From Demequina iriomotensis (GTDB taxonomy: Bacteria; Actinomycetota; Actinomycetes; Actinomycetales; Demequinaceae), in NCBI RefSeq assembly GCF_000971395.1, contig NZ_BBME01000018.1, positions 32,166 through 96,165 on the forward strand: a DNA stretch of 64,000 nucleotides, read 5' to 3'. The notes under the pieces are model-generated. The model saw only the letters and a program-made list of their open reading frames with translations, made no database searches and had not been told where the DNA came from. Shown here piece by piece: positions 39,715 to 52,880 of the stretch (within the stretch, counting starts at the first letter, position 1; every line of letters begins with the position of its first letter). The translations under genes were made by a program, and so were the position numbers.

Positions 39715-40896
39715 ATGGCCCTGCCTCGCGTGCTCGTCCTGACGTCCACGCTGCCCGCGCGCGAGGGCGACGGGACCCCCGCGTTCGTCGCGGATCTGTC
39801 GCGGGAGCTGGGCCGCGACTTCGAGGTCAGGGTGCTCGCGCCGGCCGTGCCCGGAGGCGCCGCGCGCGAGCGCCTCGGCGACACGGTCGAGGTGGTGAGG
39901 TACCGCTACTTCCCCGCGCGCTGGGAGGACCTCGCCGACGGCGCGATCCTCGAGAACGTCCGCGCGCGCCGCTCCCGCGCCGGCCAGGTGCCGTTCCTGC
40001 TGGGCGGGCTCGCGGCGGCGCTGCGGCGCGAGGTGCGCGACTTCCGGCCCGACGCGATCCACGCGCATTGGATCATCCCGCAGGGCATCGTGGCGCGGCA
40101 GGTCGCCGGCTCGGTGCCCACCGTGGTGACCACCCTGGGCGGCGACCTCTACGCGCTGGACAACGCTCCCGCCCGCGCCCAGAAGTCGCGGGTGGTGCGC
40201 GCCGCCGCCGCGGTCACCGTGATGAACGAGGACATGCGCGCGCGGGTCATCGAGCTGGGCGCGGACCCGGCGACCACCCACGTCATCCCCATGGGCGCGC
40301 GCTTCGGCTCCGTCGCGCACGACGACCGCCAGGTCTCCAAGCCCGCCACGCGCAAGCACCCGGTGCACGTGCTCGCGGTCGGCCGGCTGGTGGAGAAGAA
40401 GGGCTTCGACGTGCTGCTCGAGGCGATGCGCCTCACGCATGCGCGGCTCGACCTCACCATCGTCGGCGACGGCCCGGAGCGCGCGCGGCTCGAGGAGCTC
40501 GCCGCCGGCCTGTCGGTGACCTTCCTGGGTCAGCTGGGACGCGCCGAGCTCGACGCCGTGCTGTCGAGGTCCGGCATCGCGGCCTTCCCCTCGCGGCGCG
40601 CGGCCTCGGGCGATCAGGACGGACTGCCCGTGGCGATGCTCGAGGCGATGGGAGCGGGCTGCGCGATCGTCGCCTCCGACCTGCCGGGGCTCAACGAGGC
40701 GATCGAGCCGGGCCGCTCGGGCGTGCTGGTGCCCGAGGGGGACGCGCGCGCGCTGGCCCGCTCGCTCGAGGTGCTCGCCGAGGACCAGGAGCTGCGCGCG
40801 GGCCTGGGCGCGGCCGCGCGGACGCGTTCGCGCGAGTACTCGGTGGAGGCCGTGGGCGAGCGCTACCGGGCGCTGTTCCGGTCGGTCATCGGCTGA
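39715..40896 (+). CDS. GT4-family glycosyltransferase
   Basis: A 393-residue GT-B enzyme. The N-terminal half has LTSTLPAREGDGTPAFVADLSREL, and HAHWIIPQG is the typical acceptor-side His motif. The C-terminal half carries HVLAVGRLVEKKGFDVLLEA, IVGDGPER and the retaining-GT4 signature EAMGAGCAIVASDLPGLNEAI with the donor-binding Glu. It probably adds a hexose to a cell-surface glycan. The ATG start is likely, but no clear promoter element is seen in the 32-nt divergent gap. Confidence 0.9.
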   Translation: MALPRVLVLTSTLPAREGDGTPAFVADLSRELGRDFEVRVLAPAVPGGAARERLGDTVEVVRYRYFPARWEDLADGAILENVRARRSRAGQVPFLLGGLAAALRREVRDFRPDAIHAHWIIPQGIVARQVAGSVPTVVTTLGGDLYALDNAPARAQKSRVVRAAAAVTVMNEDMRARVIELGADPATTHVIPMGARFGSVAHDDRQVSKPATRKHPVHVLAVGRLVEKKGFDVLLEAMRLTHARLDLTIVGDGPERARLEELAAGLSVTFLGQLGRAELDAVLSRSGIAAFPSRRAASGDQDGLPVAMLEAMGAGCAIVASDLPGLNEAIEPGRSGVLVPEGDARALARSLEVLAEDQELRAGLGAAARTRSREYSVEAVGERYRALFRSVIG

Positions 40897-40954
40897 GCCG
40901 GCGCCGCCCCGCCGCCCCGCGCCGCCCTCCGCCCCGTCGCCCCGTCGCCCCGCC

Positions 40955-41081
40955 GAATGGGGCACTCACGGTCGGTTTCGCCTCTCGGGTGCGCGCCATG
41001 GGGCATCGCCGATCAGCGCCAACCGCGGATGCCCCATGGCAGACGGCGAGGCCGGCGAATCGACCGCCAGTGCCCCATTTC
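40955..41081. repeat. REP-like palindromic element, family 2, copy 3
   Basis: A 127-nt imperfect palindrome with outer arms GAATGGGGCACT and AGTGCCCCATTTC, matching GGTCGGTTTCGCC and GGCGAATCGACC blocks, and inner arms GCCATGGGGCATC and GATGCCCCATGGC. It fills the first part of the 334-nt gap between the convergent GT4 and rmlB genes. The rest (41082-41230) is a G-rich low-complexity stretch of GCGGGCGGC type in which I see no feature. Confidence 0.85.
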
Positions 41082-41230
41082 GCATGCGGCGGCGGGGGCG
41101 GTGGAGCTGCGGGGGCGGCGCGGGCGGCAGCGCGGCGCGGGCGGCGGCGCGGCGCGGGCGGCAGTGCGGCGGGGTGGTCGAGGCGACGGGGGTGGCGGGG
41201 AGCCCAGCGCGCTGGACCCCGCGCTGCCGG

Positions 41231-47318
<6,088 letters not shown>

Positions 47319-47409
47319 GGGAGCCCCTTCCCCCGGTGGCGCGCGGTCCGTTCCGCGCGCACCCCTGAGGCGCATTGTGCGCTCGCGCGCGGGTGGCGCG
47401 CGAGGGGAA

Positions 47410-47451
47410 CGCATCGTCCCTGGCAGGGGTCGCGTCCCGCGGGACGATGCG
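47410..47451. repeat. Inverted pair of the 11-mer CGCATCGTCCC
   Basis: CGCATCGTCCC (47410-47420) and GGGACGATGCG (47441-47451) are perfect reverse complements with a 20-nt spacer. They form a possible 11-bp hairpin between the peroxidase start and the end of the phosphatase gene. Both arms are full-length copies of the octamer motif that is over-represented across the window. Nothing else is seen in this gap. Confidence 0.8.
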
Positions 47452-47471
47452 CGGCACGTCAGCGCAGCGCG

Positions 47472-47975
47472 TCAGCGCAGCGCGAGCGCCTCCCGCACGG
47501 CGGCGACCACGCCGTCCGCGCCCGCCTCGACCTGGGCGAGCGTGGTGCGGAAGTCCTCGATGCCGCCGTACCAGGGGTCGTCGATGTCGAGGTCGTGCTC
47601 GCGGCCGTCGACCAGCGCGGGCGCGGCCGGGTCGAACTCGCGGTAGAGCCGCACCACGGGCCGGTCGGTGAGGGCGCGCAGCCGGCGCGCGTGCCCCTCG
47701 GTCATCGCGAGCGCGAGGTCGACGCTCCCCAGGTCCGCCGCGGTCACCCTGCGCGCGGCGCGGCGCGGGACCGTGTAGCCGGCCTCGCGCAGCACGGCCG
47801 CGGCACGCCGGTCGATGGGGTTGCCACGCTCCTCGTCGCTCACGCCCGTCGACGTGACCTCGACAGCGTCCGCGAGGCCGGCCTCGGCCAGGCGCGCCTT
47901 GAGGACCACCTCCGCCATGGGGGAGCGGCAGATGTTGCCGGTGCAGACGGTCATGAGCCGGAAGGGCGAGGTCAT
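47472..47975 (-). CDS. Low-molecular-weight protein-tyrosine phosphatase
   Basis: A 167-residue enzyme with the N-terminal P-loop VCTGNICRSPMAE (nucleophile Cys11, Arg17; CX5R) and the acid loop IDDPWYGGIEDF with the catalytic Asp. These proteins dephosphorylate tyrosine, often on capsule kinases, but can also act on small phosphates. No tyrosine kinase is adjacent. A GATGAT -10-like element 6 nt before the ATG suggests a leaderless start. Confidence 0.92.
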   Translation of the reverse strand: MTSPFRLMTVCTGNICRSPMAEVVLKARLAEAGLADAVEVTSTGVSDEERGNPIDRRAAAVLREAGYTVPRRAARRVTAADLGSVDLALAMTEGHARRLRALTDRPVVRLYREFDPAAPALVDGREHDLDIDDPWYGGIEDFRTTLAQVEAGADGVVAAVREALALR

Positions 47976-47997
47976 GGCCCGATCATCCCAGGGCGGA

Positions 47998-48372
47998 TCA
48001 GCGCGACGCGCGCCCGCGCAGCCGGTCGAGGTCGCGCCGCTCCTTCTTGGTGGGCCGGCCCGCGCCGCGGTCGCGCTGTCCGAACGGGGACGCGAGCTCC
48101 TTCGGGGGCGGCGGCGGGCTGTGGTCGAGATAGGCGGCCTGCGCGACGGGTGCTCCCACGCGCTTGCTCAGCAGCTGGCGCACCTCCACGATGCGCACGC
48201 GCTCGCCACCGCGCACCTCGATCCTGCTGCCGATGCCGACCTTCTGCGCGGGCTTGGCGCGCTCGTCGTCGATGCGCACGTGGCCCGCGCGGCACGCGGC
48301 GGTCGCCTGCGAGCGCGTCTTGTACAGGCGCACCGCCCACACCCACGCGTCCACCCGCACCGACTCGGCCAT
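47998..48372 (-). CDS. S4-domain RNA-binding protein (Hsp15/RqcP-like)
   Basis: A 124-residue protein. The S4 fold (residues 5-65, VRVDAWVWAVRLYKTRSQATAACRAGHVRIDDERAKPAQKV) is followed by a Pro-rich stretch and a basic tail (GRPTKKERRDLDRLRGRASR). Hsp15-type proteins bind the 50S subunit with stalled peptidyl-tRNA. The start at ATG 48372 is set by a TACCCT -10 element 6 nt upstream. Confidence 0.88.
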   Translation of the reverse strand: MAESVRVDAWVWAVRLYKTRSQATAACRAGHVRIDDERAKPAQKVGIGSRIEVRGGERVRIVEVRQLLSKRVGAPVAQAAYLDHSPPPPPKELASPFGQRDRGAGRPTKKERRDLDRLRGRASR

Positions 48373-48378
48373 CCGACG

Positions 48379-48384
48379 AGGGTA
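48379..48384 (-). promoter_or_regulatory. -10 element of a leaderless promoter (TACCCT)
   Basis: On the minus strand TACCCT ends 6 nt before the S4-protein ATG. It is divergent from the TACGCT element at 48427 across 42 nt. Confidence 0.6.
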
Positions 48385-48426
48385 CGCCGGGCGCTCCTCG
48401 CGCGGCGCATCGTGCCTGCATGCGCC

Positions 48427-48432
48427 TACGCT
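48427..48432 (+). promoter_or_regulatory. -10 element of a leaderless promoter (TACGCT)
   Basis: TACGCT ends 7 nt before ATG 48440 and pairs with the divergent TACCCT of the S4 gene. Confidence 0.6.
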
Positions 48433-48439
48433 GGGGCGC

Positions 48440-49069
48440 ATGGACACCGTGTGGGAGGCGATCGGCTGGATCGGCTCGATCCTGGTCGTGTGGTCGCTCA
48501 CGCAGTCGCGCGTGCTGCGCTTCCGCTGGATGAACCTCGCGGGCTCGATCCTGGCGACGGGCTACAACGCGGTGTTCGAGATCTGGCCGTTCGTGCTCAT
48601 GAACGGGGCGATCGCCGTCATCAACACCTACTGGATCGTACGCCTCAGCCGCGAACGCCACGATCCCGGGGTCTATCACGTGATCCCGATGACGCCGGAG
48701 GACCCGTTCCTCCAGCACGTGCTCCGCGTCCACGCGGCGGACATCGCGCGGCACCGCCCCGACTTCGTCGCGACGTCCCTGGCCACCGGCGGCAGGCGCG
48801 CCACGTTCCTGGTGACGCGCGGCGACGAGGCGGTGGGCGTGGTCGCGATCCACGACGAGGGCGGCGGGGTCGGGCTGGTCGAGCTCGACTGGGTGAAGCC
48901 GAGGTTCCGGGACTTCACGCCCGGCGAGTTCGTCTACCGCGACTCCGGGGTGCTGACGGCGGCGGGCTTCCGCCGCGTCGAGATCGAGACGCGGCCCGAG
49001 CTGGACCGCGAGTACCTGCGCAACGTGGGCTTCAGCACGCGCGGCACGCGGTGGGTGCGCGAGCTGTAG
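48440..49069 (+). CDS. YgjV-like membrane domain fused to a GNAT-like domain
   Basis: A 209-residue protein. The first 75 residues form three hydrophobic helices (EAIGWIGSILVVWSLTQSRV; LRFRWMNLAGSILATGYNAV; WPFVLMNGAIAVINTYWIVR) of the YgjV type. The rest (about 85-205) looks like an acetyltransferase-type alpha/beta fold, with VGVVAIHDEGGGVGLVELDW and a C-terminal GVLTAAGFRRVEIET. The classical acetyl-CoA loop (Q/RxxGxG/A) is not evident, so the second domain may not be an active GNAT. The role is unknown. Confidence 0.65.
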   Translation: MDTVWEAIGWIGSILVVWSLTQSRVLRFRWMNLAGSILATGYNAVFEIWPFVLMNGAIAVINTYWIVRLSRERHDPGVYHVIPMTPEDPFLQHVLRVHAADIARHRPDFVATSLATGGRRATFLVTRGDEAVGVVAIHDEGGGVGLVELDWVKPRFRDFTPGEFVYRDSGVLTAAGFRRVEIETRPELDREYLRNVGFSTRGTRWVREL

Positions 49070-49085
49070 CGGCGGCCCCGGGTGG

Positions 49086-49169
49086 GCACAAGTCACGGAC
49101 CTGCGGACGGTGGGTGCCCGTCGCGCGCACGAAGGCGCAGTCGGCAGGCTCGAGATCCGTGACTTGTGC
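49086..49169. repeat. REP-like palindromic element, family 3 (GCACAAGTCACGGA)
   Basis: GCACAAGTCACGGACCT (49086-49102) and AGATCCGTGACTTGTGC (49153-49169) pair over 17 nt with one mismatch, and enclose a 50-nt GC-rich middle with less symmetry. The element lies in the 174-nt gap between two co-directional genes. It has the same design as the other two families in the window, but different arm sequences. Confidence 0.75.
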
Positions 49170-49231
49170 ACGGGGGCGGCGCGGGGGCGCGGCGCGCCCA
49201 GCTCCGCGCGCCGCACGCGCTCGCCGCGTGA

Positions 49232-49237
49232 CAGACT
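49232..49237 (+). promoter_or_regulatory. -10 element of a leaderless promoter (CAGACT)
   Basis: CAGACT ends 6 nt before GTG 49244; it is the third gene in the window with this exact hexamer and spacing class. Confidence 0.5.
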
Positions 49238-49243
49238 TCTGCG

Positions 49244-50338
49244 GTGAACCCGACCGTGCACTTCGCGTCCGACAACTACGCCGCCGTCCACCCCGAGGTC
49301 ATGGCGGCGATGGCCCAGGCCAACACGGGTCATGACGTCGCCTACGGCGCCGACGCCGCGACCGCCGCCTTCGACGCCGCCATCGCCTCGACCTTCGGCG
49401 AGCACGCCCTGGGCTTCCCCGTCTTCAACGGCACGGGCGCCAACATCGTCTCGCTCATGGCGCTCAGCCCTCGCTGGGGCGGCGTGGTCGCATCGGAGCA
49501 CGCGCACATCCACAACGACGAGAACGGCGCGCCGGAGCGGGTGGGAGGGCTCAAGATCCTGCCGCTCGCGTCGGCCGACGGCCGCCTCGCGCCCGAGCAG
49601 CTCGCGCGCTACGCGGGGGACCTGGGCGACCCGCACCGCGCGCAGCCCGTGGTGCTCTCGGTCACGCAGGCGACCGAGCTCGGCACCGTGTACTCGCTCG
49701 AGGAGATGGCCGAGCTCACGTACGCGGCCCACGAGCTCGGCATGCGGGTCCACATGGACGGCGCGCGCCTCGCGAACGCCGCCGCCGCGCTCGGGGCGAC
49801 CCTGAGCGAGGCGGCCCGCGGCGCGGATCTCCTCTCGCTCGGCGGCACCAAGAACGGCGCGATGCTGGGCGAGGCCGTGGTGATCCTGGCCGAGGACCTC
49901 CGCGACTCGCTCGGCCACGACCTCCCCTACCTGCGCAAATCGACCATGCAGCTGGGCTCCAAGATGCGGTACGTCTCCGCCCAGCTCACCGCGCTGCTGA
50001 CCTCGACCGACGTGACCGGTGATCCGCTCTGGCATCGCAACGCGAGCCACGCGAACGCGATGGCCACGCGGCTGCGCGAGGCCCTCGCGCCGCTCGCCGA
50101 GGCGGGCGAGCTGCGGTTCACCCAGGAGACCCAGGCGAACGCCGTCTTCGTCGAGCTGCCCCGGGCGGCGGCCGACGCCGTGCGGTCCGCCTTCCGCTTC
50201 TACGACTGGCAGCCGGGCACCGCGCCGGGCTCGGTCGAGGCGCGCTGGATGTGCGCGTGGGACACGAGCCCCGCGGACGTCGACGGCTTCGCGGCCGCCG
50301 TCACGGGAGCCCTCGAGCGCGCCAACGGGGCCCGCTGA
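49244..50338 (+). CDS. Low-specificity L-threonine aldolase
   Basis: A 364-residue PLP enzyme that cleaves threonine or allo-threonine to glycine and acetaldehyde. Seen are VHFASDNYAAVHPEVMAAM, GFPVFNGTGANI, HMDGARLANAAAALG (PLP-pyridine Asp) and the Schiff-base motif SLGGTKNGAMLGE with Lys203. Its stop overlaps the next ATG (TGATG), so the YchJ-like gene is coupled. The glycine made could supply the glycine-cleavage genes encoded nearby. Confidence 0.9.
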   Translation: MNPTVHFASDNYAAVHPEVMAAMAQANTGHDVAYGADAATAAFDAAIASTFGEHALGFPVFNGTGANIVSLMALSPRWGGVVASEHAHIHNDENGAPERVGGLKILPLASADGRLAPEQLARYAGDLGDPHRAQPVVLSVTQATELGTVYSLEEMAELTYAAHELGMRVHMDGARLANAAAALGATLSEAARGADLLSLGGTKNGAMLGEAVVILAEDLRDSLGHDLPYLRKSTMQLGSKMRYVSAQLTALLTSTDVTGDPLWHRNASHANAMATRLREALAPLAEAGELRFTQETQANAVFVELPRAAADAVRSAFRFYDWQPGTAPGSVEARWMCAWDTSPADVDGFAAAVTGALERANGAR

Positions 50339-50724
50339 TGGCCGCCGCGTGCCCGTGCGGCTCCGGCGCATCGTTCGCCGCCTGCTGCCGCCCCTACCTG
50401 CGAGGCGAGGCGCACGCCCCGACCGCCGAGGCGCTCATGCGCTCGCGCTACACCGCCTTCGTCCGCCGCGACGCGGTGCACCTCGCGAGCACGTGGCATC
50501 CGTCGACCCGCCCGCTCGATGTGGCGGCCGGTCTCGACGAGCTGGAGTGGCGGGGCCTCGAGATCCTCGGGACCACCGACGGCGGCGAGGGGGACGAGGC
50601 GGGGACCGTCACCTTCGTCGCCCACCACGCGACCGGCGTGCTCACGCTCGGGCAGCACCGCGAGACCAGCCGGTTCGTGCGCGAGGACGGAGTCTGGCTG
50701 TATGTCGACGGAGATCTCAGTTAA
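50338..50724 (+). CDS. YchJ-family protein with N-terminal SEC-C-like zinc motif
   Basis: A 128-residue protein. The N-terminus MAAACPCGSGASFAACCRPY holds the CPCGSG...CC zinc motif of SEC-C type. The body (TAEALMRSRYTAFVRRDAVHL, LEILGTTDGG, ETSRFVREDGVWLYVDGD) matches the UPF0225/YchJ fold, a small NTF2-like domain. Function is not known. The ATG overlaps the aldolase stop. The 3' end carries the first unit of the PHO box for the next gene. Confidence 0.87.
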   Translation: MAAACPCGSGASFAACCRPYLRGEAHAPTAEALMRSRYTAFVRRDAVHLASTWHPSTRPLDVAAGLDELEWRGLEILGTTDGGEGDEAGTVTFVAHHATGVLTLGQHRETSRFVREDGVWLYVDGDLS

Positions 50725-50758
50725 CTCTGGGTGAACAACATATGGCCTGGTAGTGAAC
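50715..50758 (-). promoter_or_regulatory. PHO box: four 11-nt PhoP direct-repeat units
   Basis: Read on the minus strand, the segment divides into 11-nt units: GTTCACTACCA, GGCCATATGTT, GTTCACCCAGA, GTTAACTGAGA. Units 1, 3 and 4 fit the Streptomyces PhoP repeat (GTTCACC-like heptamer in an 11-nt period) and unit 2 is degenerate. It lies 90-134 nt upstream of the Pit phosphate transporter start. Phosphate-starvation control is inferred from this match. Confidence 0.7.
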
Positions 50759-50848
50759 GGCTTCGACCGGGCACAAGGTGACGAAAAGGATGCCTCCGGA
50801 GCCCGACATGACGATGTGCCCACGCATCACCCCTGAGAACCCCCCACA

Positions 50849-52072
50849 ATGGTGCGTGTGACCGAGCCCCTCCTCCTCGCGGTGGTCGTCGCGACAGCAC
50901 TCGCGTTCGACTTCACCAACGGCTTCCACGACACCGGCAACGCGATGGCGACCTCCATCGCGACCCGCGCCCTGAAGCCCAAGCAAGCCGTCCTCCTGTC
51001 CGCGTCGCTCAACCTCGTCGGCGCCTTCCTGTCGCTCACGGTCGCCGCCACCATCGCCAAGGGCATCGTCGACTCCGACGTCGTCACGCTCGGCGTGGTC
51101 CTCGCAGGGCTCACCGGCGGCATCCTGTGGAACCTGCTCACGTGGCTGCTCGGGCTGCCGTCGAGCTCCTCGCACGCCCTCATCGGCGGCGTGGTCGGCG
51201 CGGTGCTGGCCGCCGCCGGCACCAGCGGCGTCCTGTGGGACGGGCTCATCTCGAAGGTCCTGCTTCCGGCGCTCATCGCGCCCGTGGTGGCGATCCTGGT
51301 CGCGTCCGTCGGCACGCGCCTGGTGACCCGCTTCACGCGCGACGTCAAGCAGGACGACAACGACCGGCTGTTCCGCTGGGGCCAGATCGGCTCGGCCTCG
51401 CTCGTGTCCCTCGCGCACGGCACCAACGACGCGCAGAAGTCGATGGGCATCATCCTGCTCGCGCTCATCGCGGGCGGCGCGGTCCCCGCGGACTCGGGAG
51501 TCCCGTTCTGGGTGATCCTCGCATGCGCCCTCGCCATGGCGCTCGGCACGTACCTCGGCGGCTGGCGCGTCATCCGCACGCTCGGCAAGGGCCTGGTCGA
51601 GCTGGAGTCCCGCCAGGGCATGGCCGCCGAGACCTCGTCCGCGGCCGTCATCCTCCTCTCGAGCCACTTCGGCTACTCGCTGTCGACCACGCACGTCGCG
51701 ACCGGCTCGATCCTGGGCTCGGGCGTGGGCATGAAGGGCGCCTCGGTGCGCTGGTCCGTTGCGGGCCGCATGTTCCTGGCGTGGCTCATCACCGTGCCCG
51801 CCGCCGGCATCGTGGGCGCCCTCGCCTACGGGCTCGGCGCGCTCGTGGGCGGCGGCGTCGGCTCGTTCGTGGTGTTCGCGGCCCTCATCGCCTGCTCCGC
51901 GGCGATCTGGATGGCGTCGCGCAAGGACGCCGTCGGCCACCACAACGTCAACGAGGACTGGAAGCCCAAGAAGGACAACGAGTCGATCCTCGCCGAGTCC
52001 GTGGTCGATCACGACATGAAGCTCATGCGCGTGTCCAAGAAGGGCAAGCGCCGCAAGCTGGGAGGCAAGTGA
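50849..52072 (+). CDS. PiT-family inorganic phosphate transporter
   Basis: A 407-residue membrane protein with both PiT signature repeats: ALAFDFTNGFHDTGNAMATSI near the N-terminus and SLVSLAHGTNDAQKSMGIIL in the middle. It also has SSSHALIGGVVGA and LSTTHVATGSILGSG, giving about ten helices and a basic cytoplasmic end (KKGKRRKLGGK). It takes up metal-phosphate with protons. A small membrane protein gene overlaps its stop (TGATG). The PHO box upstream suggests PhoP control. ATG 50849 or the GTG at 50858 could start it. Confidence 0.92.
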   Translation: MVRVTEPLLLAVVVATALAFDFTNGFHDTGNAMATSIATRALKPKQAVLLSASLNLVGAFLSLTVAATIAKGIVDSDVVTLGVVLAGLTGGILWNLLTWLLGLPSSSSHALIGGVVGAVLAAAGTSGVLWDGLISKVLLPALIAPVVAILVASVGTRLVTRFTRDVKQDDNDRLFRWGQIGSASLVSLAHGTNDAQKSMGIILLALIAGGAVPADSGVPFWVILACALAMALGTYLGGWRVIRTLGKGLVELESRQGMAAETSSAAVILLSSHFGYSLSTTHVATGSILGSGVGMKGASVRWSVAGRMFLAWLITVPAAGIVGALAYGLGALVGGGVGSFVVFAALIACSAAIWMASRKDAVGHHNVNEDWKPKKDNESILAESVVDHDMKLMRVSKKGKRRKLGGK

Positions 52073-52308
52073 TGGGCACCTACGTCGAGTGGGACGCGCT
52101 GGGCAACATCCTCCTGTGGGGCCTCGTGGTCGGCGCCGGGCTGCCCGCGCTGTTCGCGCTGGGCGTCCGCATCGCGGAGGGACCCGGCGCGCGCGACGCG
52201 AACGGGCGAATCTCGACGGGGCGCAAGATCCTCAGCGGGATCTGCTTCGGCATCGCCGCGCTCACGGTGCTCGGCGCCGTCGCGTACATCGCGGCCGGCG
52301 GCCACTGA
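52072..52308 (+). CDS. Small two-helix membrane protein linked to Pit
   Basis: A 78-residue protein with two membrane helices (ILLWGLVVGAGLPALFALGV and ILSGICFGIAALTVLGAVAY) joined by a short basic loop. Its ATG overlaps the Pit stop, so it is made in step with the transporter. Similar small proteins accompany Pit genes in other actinobacteria and may be an accessory subunit (inference). No enzymatic motif is present. Confidence 0.75.
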   Translation: MGTYVEWDALGNILLWGLVVGAGLPALFALGVRIAEGPGARDANGRISTGRKILSGICFGIAALTVLGAVAYIAAGGH

Positions 52309-52312
52309 CCCC

Positions 52313-52867
52313 GTGACGTCCCCGCTCACGGTGCGCGCCGCCGCTCGCGCGGACGTGCACGCCCTCGTGCGCCTCGCCGCCGACACGTTCCCGCTCGCGT
52401 GCCCGCCTGGCACCGATCCCGCCGCCATCGCGGCGCATCTGAGGGACGCGCTCGGGCCGGCGGCCTTCGAGGCCTGGCTGGGGGACGATGCGGCCACGCT
52501 CATGGTCGCGGCGCGGGACGATGCGCTGGTCGGGTACGCCCTGGTCCTCACCGGGGAGTGCGGGGACGAGGACGCGTCCGGCCCGTTGAGCTCGGCGGGC
52601 GTCGACACGGCGCGCGTCCATGAGCTCTCCAAGATCTACGTGCGCGCCTCGACCCAGGGGACCGGCGCCGCCGGCGCGCTGCTCGAGGCCGCCGTCGCCG
52701 CCGCATCGTCCACCCACGGCGACCTGCCCGTGTGGCTCGGCACCAACGAGGCCAACGCCCGCGCGCAGGCGTTCTACGCGCGGCACGGCTTCGCCGTGAT
52801 CGGCGGGCGGACCTACCGCGTGGGCGGGCAGGAGCACGCCGACGTGGTGATGCTCCGCGCCGCCTGA
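52313..52867 (+). CDS. GNAT acetyltransferase
   Basis: A 184-residue protein with VHELSKIYVRASTQGTGAAGALLEAA, the acetyl-CoA loop, followed by LGTNEANARAQAFYARHGF and a conserved GGRTYRVGGQEHADVVM end. This resembles diamine/spermidine-type or peptidyl GNATs. GTG 52313 lies 4 nt after the preceding stop, so it may ride on the Pit transcript. Two GACGATGC octamers occur in frame (GDDAATL, RDDALVG) and one GCATCGTC (AASST). Confidence 0.8.
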   Translation: MTSPLTVRAAARADVHALVRLAADTFPLACPPGTDPAAIAAHLRDALGPAAFEAWLGDDAATLMVAARDDALVGYALVLTGECGDEDASGPLSSAGVDTARVHELSKIYVRASTQGTGAAGALLEAAVAAASSTHGDLPVWLGTNEANARAQAFYARHGFAVIGGRTYRVGGQEHADVVMLRAA

Positions 52868-52880
52868 GGAGGGACGCGGG

